The notes beneath the pieces were generated by a model. It searched no databases. It was not told where the DNA came from and saw only the letters and a program-made list of their open reading frames with translations. Position numbers and translations under genes: made by a program. From positions 160,095,579 through 160,159,578 of the forward strand of contig CM060926.1 in NCBI GenBank assembly GCA_030737875.1: a stretch of 64,000 nucleotides of DNA, read 5' to 3'. This DNA comes from Allium sativum. Taxonomy: Eukaryota; Streptophyta; Magnoliopsida; Asparagales; Amaryllidaceae. This document shows, one piece after another, positions 1 to 12,128 of the stretch; the stretch's first letter is position 1, and every line of letters starts with the position of its first letter.

Positions 1-664
1 TACAGGGACTGGGATCACGTTATCATTGGAACACTAGTTAGGTGGTGCAGAGATATAGAAACCAGTATAACAAGGAAATAGCGAAGCGACGAAAGTTTTA
101 GAGCATATCCAGTTTATCTTATCTTAGCATATCTTGTGATTACCTTGTCTAATCTTGCCGACCCTATGGTCATGGTGTAATCTTGTATTCAGTGAATTCA
201 TGTCGTCTTGTTTTTCCATGTTCACATGCTAGAAGTTACTGAACTTACTCAGGCTTTATGTCTTACTCTGTTTTTCTTTCGTCTTCTTTTCTTCCGTTCC
301 CCCCCCCCCCAGGTAGTAAAGGAGGGAATAGTATAGCTCAGGTTAAGTTGGACTGTCACTCTTTCCCAGCTTGAAGATTTGTCGAAGTTTGCTTGGATTC
401 TCTTTTCAGATGCTATGGCTAGCTCTTGCTAAAATCGGGGAATATAAATGTTGTTTTTATGCTTCTTTATTTTGTAAGACAGATGATACTTGGATATTGT
501 AAAGAAACCATTGTACAAACTATTTTATCAATAAAGCAAAGTTTTATTTTCCGCTGTTTAATTTCTGTCTGTTTTGTAATTTATCTGCATCTTTTACCGT
601 AAATGCTCCACAGAACTTAGTGCATTCCCTTTGTGAGTGACACTAACGGATGTGGGGTGTTACA
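1..664 (+). repeat. 3' part of the 5' LTR of element 1 (chromovirus-like)
   Basis: This stretch repeats at about 6271-6930 with few changes, so it is the right-hand end of a 5' LTR whose start lies left of the window. It ends in GGGGTGTTACA, two bases before a primer-binding site. A poly-C run at about 301-311 is shortened in the 3' LTR copy. The AATAAAG-like sequence near 530 sits where an LTR polyadenylation signal would be. Seen: repeat pairing and PBS position. Inferred: LTR identity. Confidence 0.9.
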
Positions 665-666
665 TG

Positions 667-678
667 TGGTATCAGAGC
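667..678 (+). other. Primer-binding site of element 1 (initiator Met-tRNA type)
   Basis: TGGTATCAGAGC lies two bases after the LTR end. It is the usual plant Ty3/gypsy site complementary to the 3' end of initiator methionine tRNA, where minus-strand synthesis starts. Confidence 0.9.
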
Positions 679-2398
679 TGAAGGTTACCGGATCAGATAA
701 AGGATTTGAAAAATTATTTTCAAAACGGTTTTAAAAGAAGCATTTTTAAGAGAAAAGATTTGTTTTAAAGACATATTCCCCAAAACCATACCCACTATCT
801 TCTTTTCCTCTGTTTAAATTCTTGTCTCCTTCTTTCTTGAGTCTCTGGGGACCCTGGCTTTCTGGGAGGTAACCTCATCGAAGGGCAAAGTAGTACCCGA
901 CTTCCATCTAGGGCTGTGGTTGTTTCACTTACGGCCAGTTTTCTTTCAAGCTTATAGGGTTTTCTGTACGATGGAAGCAGCTTGTCAACATGACTACACA
1001 CGGAAGGGGATGAGGAGTTTGGCTAGGGAGCACAACCCTAGGATTAGGAATTCATGGATGTAGATTTAGCTCATGAAGGAGGAAGAAATTATAAAACCTA
1101 AGACAAGAGGAAGTATACTTACTAGGGAATGATAGGGCATATAATTAAGGGCAAGGGCAAGAATGAGGAACAAGGTTTTCAAAAGGAAAAGAACCTACTT
1201 TCGCCACCAAGCGTACCTAGGAGAAAGGTAGTAAAGTTCTGTTGGAAGAGTCTAGTTTTTCTGTTCGTGCTATTTCCTTAGGTTCTAGCGCTTCTCATTT
1301 GTTCATATCCACTTCCATAGTTGAGTCTCTGCACCATAGTACTTGTATAGTAGAAAGATCCCACTAGATTCTCAAATCCAGTTGGTGGTCCGACCAGTTT
1401 ATTTTTGGTTAGTAGGGATTTGAGAATAGCTATCGAGTTTGCTTATATCATCTCACGTAGATCATCTAAAATCGGAGGAGATCTTCCTTGGGTGCTTGTC
1501 TGATATTGGTTTAGGCCTTTGGGGCTTGTACTTGAGGGATGTCGAGTTCGACTAGGATGGTTTGCGTGAGAGATGAATAGTTGTGGCACGCACTCTAAAA
1601 AGCAGGTAGTGACCTTTCAACCCTTATAATTATGGCATGGCAAATAAGAGGGAAACCTCTAATCATCTTAGTACATATACTTGGTGCCGTAATTGACATC
1701 TGTTTATTTTGGAAATGGAGGCCAGAAACTTCACAATCGTGAAGTTAAAATAGTTGGGATACAGTGGAGTAAAGCTCAAGAAGGCTAGACACTAGCATCA
1801 TACCCTTTTCCTTAAGGGTGCATCCTTGATTTCTTTGTTTAGGAGCTTTGCGCATAATTGTTTCTCTCCTTCCAAAGTATATCCTCTAGGTCGTATCTGC
1901 GATCCTTAGGCAGAAACCAATGGATGTAAACATGTATTTGAAACATGTTATGGTTGATGATTGCAAGTGGTTGCTAATGGTTGCTTGTGAATGCATATGC
2001 ATACGTATTAGGCACTAGATCAGTTCAGACGCTTTCATATTGCATTTACAGATATGTATTTGTTTGTAAGTTGAACTTGATATGATTATCATATGGATGT
2101 TGCATATGGATGAATGGCTATGCACACATGTAGTATTTACATAACTAGGATGCTTGCATACATGATTGGACGCATGGCACTGACATGATTCGCATTAAGG
2201 AGGTCAACTGAATCAGTAGACCGCCTGATTTTACATTAGATAAAGACACATACACACACTATGCATATGAACATGAAAGCATTAGAAATCTTTTTAAGGA
2301 CAATGAATGCCTGTGATTGAATGGTTTAGTAGATGGGTGATTGGATGGTAGGACACATTCTTCCTAAGTTCAAGATTTCGGGGACGAAATCCTTTAAT

Positions 2399-2408
2399 TG
2401 GGGGAGAA
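2399..2408 (+). other. Polypurine tract of element 1
   Basis: TGGGGGAGAA directly abuts the 3' LTR start TGTAACACCCC. It follows the GGGGACGAAATCC block also seen before the 3' LTR of the intact element, and would prime plus-strand DNA. Confidence 0.85.
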
Positions 2409-2677
2409 TGTAACACCCCGTAATTCTGTAACACTAAGATTCACAAATCAAGGCAGAATTAAATTCTAAATTCAAAATCAAGGGAAACGGGTTGCGCCAT
2501 TGCGTTCATCTCGGAATTCTACATGAAAACGAGTCCGAGTTTGCATAAATCGGAGTCCGTATGAGGGAGATATGGCCTCTGAAAGATTCAGTGAAGTTCA
2601 AATTTCAAAACAGGTCAGCTTCAAAATTCAAATCGGACCCAGAATGGGCTGGTCGGGAATTTTCCTGCCCAAGGCAC

Positions 2678-2715
2678 CCAGGTCGACTGAGTAGTCGACC
2701 TGGGGGTCGACCCCC
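2678..2715 (+). promoter_or_regulatory. GTCGAC hairpin cluster in the element 1 LTR
   Basis: CCAGGTCGAC (2678-2687) pairs with GTCGACCTGG (2694-2703) across a 6-base loop. It is followed by the perfect 14-bp palindrome GGGGGTCGACCCCC (2702-2715). The GTCGAC cores start at 2682, 2694 and 2706, exactly 12 bp apart, about 90 bp upstream of the TATA box. The intact element has the same arrangement. A regulatory role is inferred. Confidence 0.6.
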
Positions 2716-2795
2716 CTACTTTTTCCTGTTTTCTGCACCTGGTTCGTTCTGATGTATTTAGTCACGTTTTCTGCCTAGGTTCGTCCTCCTAACAC

Positions 2796-2803
2796 TATAT
2801 AAA
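2796..2803 (+). promoter_or_regulatory. TATA box of the element 1 LTR
   Basis: TATATAAA in the context CACTATATAAACAG fits the plant LTR promoter pattern, about 390 bp into the LTR and downstream of the GTCGAC cluster. The start site is not visible. Confidence 0.6.
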
Positions 2804-4619
2804 CAGCCCTGGTCTTCTTCTCTATTCACAATTCTTTTCTACCCTTATGCTGTAAAGATTCTTGGCGAACATGGCTTCTTCTCCTCCTCTTAATTAAATA
2901 ATAAATAGAATAATATGTAAAATAAATCAAGACGACGAAATGCTGCTCAGGTTTGTCAAGAAGAGGTTAGAATCAAGATTAAGGCTTCAAGATAAGAATT
3001 AAAGGCTAGCTCAAACAGTTTCTAGCAACGTCGCACGAATCATAGCAACGCCATCTTTCTATTCTAGTCTAATCTCTGTAAGTCATTTATTTCTAGATTT
3101 GAATGTTTTTCTCTATTCGTGACATGAAATTAAAGGAATAAAAGAATATGCCAAATCTCTCTCTCTCTATTCGAATCAGTGCCTATACTCTTGAACCTAA
3201 TTAAGAACTGTTATGATTCGAGGACAAATAAGACCGTAACTATGAAACTATGGACCTTGAAACCATATGCCTATGACTATGAACATTTGCCTATGACTAT
3301 GGACATTGCCTATGACCATGAATATTGCCTATGACTGTGACTGTGACTATGAGGATTATTTTCTTGACTAAGCCTATGCCTTTGATTAGGAAATATAAAC
3401 TATTGCCTATGACATAACAAGGACATCCGTGATTAAACACCTGTGATCCATGACTAGGAAAGTGTTGCTTAAGTTTTTTGACTATGAAATTGGGTCTAAA
3501 CCCGATCATCTATTCTGTCTATTCTTGGTTATCTTTGGTTTTAGACCTTGTGAATTTACCTATTAAGTTAGGGCTACCCATGTTCTTGAACCTATGTCTC
3601 TATTCTGTCTATTCTTGGGTTTAGACCCTGGGAATTTACCTATTAAGTTAGGTCTACCCATGTTCTTGAACCGACGTCGTTATTCAACCCTTTTTATGCC
3701 AGTTAGTATGTCTATCTTTTGCATAGCATCTTTGGTTCATTCCCTATTTTCTATGAACCTAGCTTTGTTTATAATCTAGACTGAATCACGATTATACGAA
3801 CGGTGGGAATGCGGTTTGGCAAAATATGAAATTGACTAAAAACGTAGTTTAACTTGGAAATTGGCATAAATTGGGAACATGTATTATGGCATGTTCATAG
3901 AAATGCAAAATTGGATAAATTTGACATGAATTATAAGATGTGTAATTTGAATCTAGTATTGACGTGTAAATCTAGCATTTACATGAATAGTGAACTAGAG
4001 TAATAAGTCTAGAATTAGAATGTTGAACCGGAATTGGATTAGCTAATTTGGCTCGGTAAGTATATTGGCATAAATGTGAAATTGGCCATAATTGGGAGTA
4101 ATTGGCAGGTTTAGCAAAATCATGGTTAGTGACACTTAATTTGGTATAGTCCACATACCAAAAAGCATAAATATGATTTAGAAGGGGAAATGGGCCATAA
4201 GAATGAATGTAGACAATTTACATTAAAAGAGTAATTAGGAAATAAGTAAATTCGAAATAATTTACTTATAGAATTTGGCCTGAATGAGGAAATATAAATT
4301 TAGACAAATTAAAGGTTTATTAACGACATCTCTTTTAAATGACACACCAGAAAGTTCTAGGGTGACAGAGAGGATAGTGTCTAGGCTTGGGTTTGGAAAA
4401 TACAAGTTTCCTGCTCTCACTGGCTATCCCTAACTGATCCGATGAACGGGATGGTTACTTTCAAAACTTAATTTGAAAATAAATTGAAACCCCTTGAACT
4501 TAGAAAATACGAATATGCCTAGCCCGAGGTTAGACTGAGTTGAGATGTAAACCTGCCCGGAACCAACCGACACATCCAGTAGTCGCAACAATACCTGTCT
4601 AATGTGAGTGGTAGCGGCT

Positions 4620-5440
4620 TTAATTTATTTAGTTAAAGCTAGAACAAGAATGGTAGGGTTAAGTTAACTAAGACACTTAACCAGTTCAACATAATAACTA
4701 GACTGATGGGTGGGGTTAGGTTCAGACTGACACCTAACACAGTTAAGCTAGAATGGAAGGGTTAAGTCCATAGGAACACTTAACCAACTTAACATAGTTA
4801 AGCTAGAATGGGAGGGTTAAGTCCATAGGAACACTTAACCAACTTAACACAGTTAAGCTAGAATGGGAGGGCTAAGTCCATAGGGACACTTAACCAACTT
4901 AACAGGGTAACAAAACAAGATTTGTAGGGGTTAAGTAACTAAGGAAACACTTAGCCGAATTAACATGTTAACTAGACTAAAAGGTGGGGTTAAGTAAAGT
5001 TATTACACTTAGCCAAATTAACATGTTAACTAGACTAGAGGTTGGGGTTAAGTAAAATCTAATATACTTAGCCAATTTGATATGTTAATTGGACTAGACC
5101 GTAGGGTTAAGTAAACTTGAACACTTAACCGTCAGATTGTGATAAAGGAATAGGGTTAAGTCTAAAACATGAAGTAATAATACATAACCATTAATAACAT
5201 GCTAGTTGAAACAGACGGGCAAGGTTAAGTTAAAAATGAACACTTAACCAATACAGGATGAATGGGTAGGGTTAAGTAATAAGAAATACTTAACCAATAT
5301 AACTTGGTTTGTGGTAAGGTTAAGTCAACATGAATTATTGATAACACTTAACCAGTTTATCAGGATAAATGAAGAGGGTTAAGTTAGCTTGAACTGACTA
5401 ATGACACTTAACCAATCCAAATTGACGGGAAAGAGAACTA
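4620..5440 (+). repeat. LTR minisatellite with inverted GGTTAAGT/ACTTAACC pairs
   Basis: Three near-identical 55-bp copies lie at 4745-4799, 4800-4854 and 4855-4909. They are flanked by diverged copies over about 800 bp. Nearly every copy contains GGGTTAAGT followed about 10-25 bases later by ACACTTAACC, so each can fold into a small hairpin. The intact element has only one or two such units (about 48707-48795), so the array has expanded in element 1. Confidence 0.85.
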
Positions 5441-6930
5441 AGTAGTAATTCTTAGTATAACACGGGAAGGAGCGAATGTCCGTCTGAGAAGGCTCCAACA
5501 AATTGGGTTACGAAGCCCGAGGCTTCCCGGGGACGTGGGGGTACTCTTGGTATCCCTCTGTGAGACTGCAGATGATCCTCCTGGGCTCACAGAGGTTGAG
5601 GTCTGCATTAGAAGAACCAGGGGTATGCCTTGGTTGCAATATATGGCAACCTAAAGACTAGGATGTACCGGCGTGATTCGGCGATAAAACGGTAGCCCGG
5701 TGATAGCAACTCGTCGTCTACCATCCATCTTGAGTCAATCGAGATACGTGAAGCGGAAAGGCGGAGAACTCCAAAAGACCATATACTTGCTATCTAGTTA
5801 TGGGTGAGGATGGCCATAGGATAGTGGGGCACCAGGGCCGGCGTATAGTTCTCATTTTTCAAGGTGTGCCTTTCATTAGTTGAGGGAGGGGTCAAGTGGG
5901 ACCATAGCCACTGGAATAAAAACAGACCTTAGCATCTGCATCGGTAGATATCTGAAAGCTCCCGACCGAGTTCTGTATTCCTTGATTTGCCCTGCCACAG
6001 GACTCGGACCGCACATTACAGGACATGTGCATCTAGACAAGCGATAACGGTTCGCGATACATGCGTGGGGAAGTATAGGAACATATACCACTCTAGGTAG
6101 TGTGTCTTAGACTTGAGGGCATCGATTGGACTTGGGGGCATAAACCCTGAATCCGAGAAGCGTTCAGCAGATAGCGTAAACTCTAGTTGAAACTAGAAAG
6201 CACTTGATAGAAAACCCTAGATTAGATCCAGGTAACAAATAATAAATGTATGCCTGAAGGCAATGGAAAATACAGGGACTGGGATCACGTTATCATTGGA
6301 ACACTAGTTAGGTGGTGCAGAGATATAGAAACCAGTATAACAAGGAAATAGCGAAGCGACGAAAGTATTAGAGCATATCCAGTTTATCTTATCTTAGCAT
6401 ATCTTGTGATTACCTTGTCTAATCTTGCTGACCCTATGGTCATGATGTAATCTTGTATTCAGTTAATTCATGTCGTCTTGTTTTTCCATGTTCACATGCT
6501 AGAAGTTACTGAACTTACTCAGGCTTTATGTCTGACTCTGTTTTTCTTTCGTCCTCTTTTATTCCGTTCCCCTCCCAGGTAGTAAAGGAGGGAATAGTAT
6601 AGCTCAGGTTAAGTTGGACTGTCACTCTTTCCCAGCTTGAAGATTTGTCGAAGTTTGCTTGGATTCTCTTTTTAGATGCTATGGCTGGCTCTTGCTAAAA
6701 TCGGGGAATATAAATGTTGCTTTTATGCTTCTTTATTTTGTAAGACAGATGATACTCGGATATTGTAAAGAAACCATTTTACAAACTATTTTATCAATGA
6801 AGCAAAGTTTTATGTTCCGCTGTTTAATTTCTGTCTGTCTTGTAATTTATCTGCATCTTTTACCCTAAATGCTCCACAGAACTCAGTGCATTCCCTTTGT
6901 GAGTGACACTAACGGATGTGTGGTGTTACA

Positions 6931-9023
6931 AACGACTTCGCTATTATCAAGGAAAGGTATTAGTTTGTAATCGAAAGAGATGTCGAGATTAGTTAAAAAG
7001 TGGAATATAGCAGCGTATTGCAAGATTTTGAACTATAACGATAAAATAACGTTGTAGATCAGACTTAAGCGTTATTGTGATGTCGAGATTTGTTATAACG
7101 AGAAATATTACCGTGTATTGCAAGTTTTAACTATAATAATAAATTAACGCAATGGACCAAGCTTAAGTGTGATTAATATATATATAGCACTATTCCCTAG
7201 AAATGGAAACAGTTTGGTTTGAAATCCAATTATTCTAAAGTAATAAGTAATGATGTTTGTCCAAAGAAATATAGGAGTGTTATGTTGGGTTGGGAACAAA
7301 GACGAATAATTGAGATTTAATATATCCCCCATAGTAAATGTTAATATTTAAAGTTTAGAAATTGATTAAAACAACATTAATGATAAATTATGTCGTTCGA
7401 AGTCAAATAAGAAATGTTAGGAAATTGGGAAATGTTTTCGAACGTTAATAACATATGTTTTGAAATAAGGGAAAACAAGAGTTAAAATAACTAGAAATGT
7501 TTTCCAAGAAATGTGAAGGGATAAACGGCTTATGGGAAACTGGAAACTTAATGTAAAATAAAAGGGCCAGTGATTGTGTAAAGTTTAATTGTACATTTTC
7601 ATGGATGTTTTGTTTTAACTTCGATAGTTAAATAACCGACTATCGAAGTGTTTTGACCATCGTTGTCAGTACGGAGAGACCGGTTGGATACATTATCTGA
7701 AACCACTCTGTATAGGCATATATGCTGCAAATTAGATTATGCTGAAGACAATTGAAGACGGAGTGAAATGCAAGGGTCGTCCTATTCCAGAATGGTGCTT
7801 GCTGGTTGTCCAGTCCCAGGACAACTTGCATGGACGAGTGTTTGACAGAGTATACCTAACAAATCACGTACGATTGATCTCTAAAAGGTATTACGTTTGG
7901 TGGCGGAGGAAATCATTCCTCTTAGCTTTTTACACCCGTGATATTTTTGGAAATCGATCAGTGAATTGACGGGTTTGACGATGTGGCATTCAAAGTGAAT
8001 GGCGATCAAATATTGTAAAGATAGACGTAGCCTCTAGCTTCACAACCGAGAAATGACAGAAATTGGGCATGCAGCATGGCTATGTGGGTCATTCCCATTA
8101 GGGTGTATTGTCACCGATCAGAGAAAATTCATATTTGTTCTTCTTTCATTTCTGTATCTTCAGATGACGGTTGGATGGCCAATAGCCATAGGTGGCAATA
8201 TATTCGATACACTCAAGAGAAATGAATGTTCGTTCATGTGTGGGCCGGGTTGTAAGATGTTCTTGTTGTACCCCAGTGTATCTCCTCTAGAGTACACTGA
8301 TCGGGAGGTGATCCCATACCTTGTCATAGTTCGAATCCAATAAGCGCCCTGCGGTTTTTGATTTTATACTATGTATGTGGAACATGAGATGCAAGCGTTC
8401 TGCTATTTGATTATTTATTTGATTAGACATTATTATAATATTACTAGATTTTGATATCAAAAATGGTTTGGTTATAGTAAGGTCAAAACCATCCATGTTT
8501 ATGTGTGGACTGGTTTTACTATTATCTTTTTGTTTCAAAAGGATTTTCAAAGTTAAACGATATGGTTGGAATTTATTCACACCGGTCTCATGACTGACCC
8601 AGAGTTTATTTTGTTTTCCCTAAACTCTTGGTTGCCCAAATTTGTACGGGCAGTCAAGTGTTTAAGGATTTTACAGATACACTTGGAGGAGCTCAAAGCA
8701 GGAGGCTTCACTGTTAGTTATGTAGAGTTATTTCCATTGTGATATATCATGTGTTATACTCTGATATGGTATGCATATACAAATTCAGATTTGTATTTCA
8801 AGATTATATTATATAATATATTTTGTTCAGTCCGTTGTGAGATTCATATTTACTCTGATTATGTTCAGTTGTGTTCTTCTTCTTCTTCTATTCTATTAGT
8901 TCTATCTTTCCTATCTCACCCTCTAACTTCTTTCTATTAATGACCTGAACTTTCGTGCACTTTGAGTTGAATGTGTAGGATATTAGTCAGCTCAAATTGG
9001 TACAGATTTACGAGTCTTTTACG
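6931..9023 (+). repeat. Array LTR-a, right-hand part, interrupted by element 1
   Basis: It is colinear with 14573-16674 of LTR-b and, from 7577 on, with 59023-60478. It ends TTTTACG two bases before a primer-binding site. The left part of this LTR should lie beyond the left end of the window, displaced by the insertion of element 1. Short frames such as 7739-7969 recur in the other copies but look non-coding. Confidence 0.85.
7619..7648 (+). repeat. Perfect 10-bp hairpin in LTR-a
   Basis: CTTCGATAGT, a 10-base loop, then ACTATCGAAG. The same hairpin is unchanged at 15264-15293 and 59068-59097, although the LTR copies differ elsewhere. Confidence 0.8.
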
Positions 9024-9025
9024 GT

Positions 9026-9038
9026 TGGTATCAGAGCC
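9026..9038 (+). other. Primer-binding site, array copy a
   Basis: TGGTATCAGAGCC lies two bases after the LTR end. The two-base spacing is the same in all three element families here, which supports the LTR end call at 9023. Confidence 0.9.
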
Positions 9039-10556
9039 GAAGGTAAAGTGATTACCTTGGCTCTGTGGTGTAACTCAATAGAGATGGAGTTAGTAATACT
9101 CTAGATTGAGTTTGAGTGTGTATATATGAGCGCATATTTGTAAATTAATATAAAAACTATTTTATATTGTGTTGGCTGGTCAGTCGAGTGGTTTATGAAT
9201 TCTGGTCGAAACTGTAATGCAAACTGTGTCGATAGGTGTTTCTAAACTCTTGAACAGAGTAATTAGACACAGTATGTTTTGAAAAGAGGGTAAATGAAAA
9301 ATCTTACCCAAAATATATTTTGATATAAAGAAAGCATATATATTGGAATTATCTAATATATATTGATAGTGTTGATCGTTATTATGATCGAATAAGATTT
9401 ATAATTGAGACGATTATACAAATAACCAAACGAAATATTATATAAGTATAATATGCAAAATTAGTGAACTAAATCTGAAATTAGAACCAGAATAAAACTA
9501 TGGAAACTTGGAAAAGAGTTGGAAATAATATTTGGATTAAATGTATGGGAATTTTAAAATCCTGGGAGATTTGAAATTGTTTTCCAAGTGCTATGAAAGA
9601 TATTTTGAAGTAATTTCAAAAATAAAATTGTTTGAAAATAAGTTTTGATAGTGATATAATATTGAACTCACTTCGATCACTGGAAAATAATTCTGATAAT
9701 GACGGCCGCATTATCAGTGTTTATTTTTGAGTTTCTAAAATGACGGATTACTATCAAAAGATATTGTTTTGAAATTATTTTGAGAAAACAAATTATTTTG
9801 AATCTTAAAAGGGAATACTGAACTTAGAAAAGCAAAGTAGTTTAATACCTCCCAATAAGAAATTATTTGAATTAAAGACAAGTATACAAAATGAATCCAT
9901 AATGTTGGAATAAAAATTTAACTAAGGAAGTCAAATAGAAAAATGTGAAAGCAAACAGAGTTAGAAATTGAGGTGAAGCCAGTGGAAATTGAATTCGAAT
10001 AATATCAAGTAAAATTAGATATGATTGGACTCAGATGAGTACAAGTTTGAAACTGAGAATGAACAGGAGTTTGAAATGGTGTCGGCTTGGACATAAGTGA
10101 ATTGGATTTGAAGATAATTTGGTTGGAGATCATTTGAAAATACATTTTTATATGCTAAAGTGATAGCAAGTGGCAGAGATAGAGTTGAAATGCCCGGAAA
10201 AAAAAGGTACACGTTTATATTATATTGGATATGAGATATTTATGGCCGGTTTGGCAGGCCACTTGGCCGTTTGATTTTCTTTTGGAATTGGAGTTGGCCC
10301 AGAGAGGCAAGTATAGTAGTACCGATTGAGCCATGCAGAGGAGATGCTGGCAAAATTTCTCGGGTATTGAAGTGTGTTAGAAAATGTTCAGAATTATTGG
10401 AAATATTCGTTAACATGAATAAATTAATTATTTAATTGAAATAAATTGTTTCAATTGAAAACTGAGCTTAATATGTGAAACAAATGATATTTAACCCGGT
10501 TAATAGGATTCGAAGCCTTTTTCCCTACCTTAGTAATTTTGGGGACGAAATTCTTT

Positions 10557-10570
10557 TAAGGGGAAAGGAA
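10557..10570 (+). other. Polypurine tract, array copy a
   Basis: AAGGGGAAAGGAA directly precedes the LTR start CGTAGCGTCCC and follows GGGGACGAAATTC, a block typical of plant Ty3/gypsy 3' ends. Confidence 0.8.
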
Positions 10571-12120
10571 CGTAGCGTCCCGCAATATTAACGGTTTGTA
10601 TTCGAATATTTAAATCAGTTTAAATATTGAATTCATAATATAAGTGGATTTATATATTAATTAAAATGAAGTTGAATGTATAAAAATATATATTAAATAT
10701 AATCAAGCCCGTAATATCGTGGCAGTTCGTAATTTAACGTTCTGAACTTCAATTGAGTGTACATGACCCGTTATTTGTCGGATTTCTTCGAAACAAGAAA
10801 CGTTGGAATCTGTTGAACTGTATTTTTCTAACGGAAGTGAAAAATTGAATTTTCGGATTTTTTTATCATAAGTTATGTTCAAATTAAATATTCAGAAAAG
10901 CAGCGGCATATTCATTTATGACCATAACGTTATTTAATTATATTTAAATATCGAATTCGAATTTGGATAAGATTCTATTGAGATGTAGTTATAATTTCAT
11001 TTTTAGAATTTTATTGTAATTTTTAATTAATTAAATACGCAACTTTTTATTTTGAGTATTTTGCACTCTTAATCAACATTTTGGGGTTTCATAATATAAG
11101 CTAACTAGTCTATAATATTATATTTTTGAGATCGTGACACCTCGCTGGTCACGACTGTATTTTTATTTCTGTACGTAGCGACTCGCTTATAGTCCACGAA
11201 TATGTTACACCATGCTATACTTATTTCGGTGTTCATTTTGTTTGATTTGTTCTTAAACATTTTAAACGAAATAAAACGAGTCTACATAGTCGGAAAATTC
11301 AGGATTTTTATTTTTATCCAACGTTACGATTTTAATTATGCTAGCACATTTTGAACAAGCCAAGTTTAAATAGAACCGACAAAGAAAAGTCCCACTACGA
11401 CTTCGCAAGTGGCAATTGCATGCATGACAAACTATAAATTGGTGGCATGCGTATTCATCCATCTTTGACAATGAAGGAGCATTACAAAATGAATTTGACT
11501 AGTGAAAGTTTACTTCATTTTGAAGCAAGCGTGCTATGTACAAAGTAAAAGAAATAAACAAATACAAAGTCACCCCATCTAACACCAACAACCTTTAGCT
11601 AACTGTATAGCCGACATGCCAAGCATGAGTGGTCACCCTTTTATCAATCTCACTGCTTCCTTTTTTATAGATAACATATTGAAAATATAAACTACTTGCA
11701 ACCCTATCACCTATTTCTTAACAATGACGAGAAGAATAACAACCTATGCTTTTAGCTGAAGCCATACTCCTGCTAATTCAAGCCTACCACTTGCCCTACA
11801 TTTTTGATGTATGCCATGTATTGTCACCATGTATCGTCAGTCACTACGTTTAATATCACCAGCTACTCTAGTAGAATATAGGAGGTGAGAACTCGTAGCA
11901 GAACCTCCTCTCTCATGATAACTTCATAGGCTGCCATGAGTTTTCAACACTGTCACCTACCTATCCAGTCTTCATCCCTGAATGGTCATATACCATTGTC
12001 AATCTATATTTTCAGCTACTTGAAGGGAGGAAACACTATGATTGAAAGAAAAGAAAACACACTGCAGACCTCAAAGCTACCCTATATACCTAACACTTGG
12101 ATTGCACGTAATCTTCGGCC

Positions 12121-12128
12121 TATTTAAA
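12121..12128 (+). promoter_or_regulatory. Putative TATA box of LTR-b
   Basis: TATTTAAA in CCTATTTAAACCCATAAGC, kept at 19772-19779 in LTR-c and 63577-63584 in LTR-d. A second TATATA lies 40 bp upstream in all copies. The promoter role is inferred. Confidence 0.5.

Larger units (their letters stand above)
665..2408 (+). pseudogene. Collapsed internal region of element 1: protease remnant, pol deleted
   Basis: Only 1.74 kb separates the two LTRs, against about 5.1 kb in the related element at 46486-58272. Around 1240-1480 the DNA can be aligned by eye with the aspartic protease region of that element (its positions about 51040-51300), but it is full of stops and the catalytic D-S-G is not preserved. 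From about 1790 it matches the 3' untranslated part of the intact element (about 54320 onwards). RT, RNase H, integrase and chromodomain are absent, so any mobility must have depended on enzymes supplied by another element. No usable reading frame remains. Confidence 0.8.
2409..6930 (+). repeat. 3' LTR of element 1 (4522 bp)
   Basis: It begins TGTAACACCCC and ends GGTGTTACA, giving TG...CA ends with an inverted-repeat border. Its last 660 bp repeat 1-664. The first few hundred bases are clearly related to the LTR of the intact element at 46486 (shared TGTAACACCCCG, CGCCATTGCGTTC, the GTCGAC cluster and a TATA box), so the two are families of one lineage. It is unusually long, partly because of an internal minisatellite (about 4620-5440). 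The base after it, 6931, continues a sequence also found intact at 14573, which marks the insertion site in the array LTR. Confidence 0.9.
9024..10570 (+). mobile_element. Internal region a of the LARD-like array (non-coding)
   Basis: These 1547 bp lie between a primer-binding site and a polypurine tract. They are very A+T rich and have no gag, pol or other recognisable frame. A hairpin CTGATAATG / CATTATCAG lies at 9693-9717 around a 7-base loop and recurs in the other two internal regions. The size and lack of coding sequence fit a large retrotransposon derivative moved in trans. Confidence 0.8.

Noticed and set aside
4620..5440. CRISPR-like array (regular repeats in the element 1 LTR)
   Set aside because: Repeats are diverged and without unique spacers, lie inside an LTR, and the genome is a plant. 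It is a minisatellite.
7739..7969. Frame of 60-76 codons repeated in each array LTR (also at 15384 and 59188), as a possible small gene
   Set aside because: Most differences between copies change the amino acid, and stop positions differ among copies. The pattern fits a repeated non-coding LTR, not selection on a protein.
8053..8343. Second LTR frame (also at 15810 and 59614)
   Set aside because: Start and end vary between copies, there is no recognisable motif, and it is part of the LTR in all cases.
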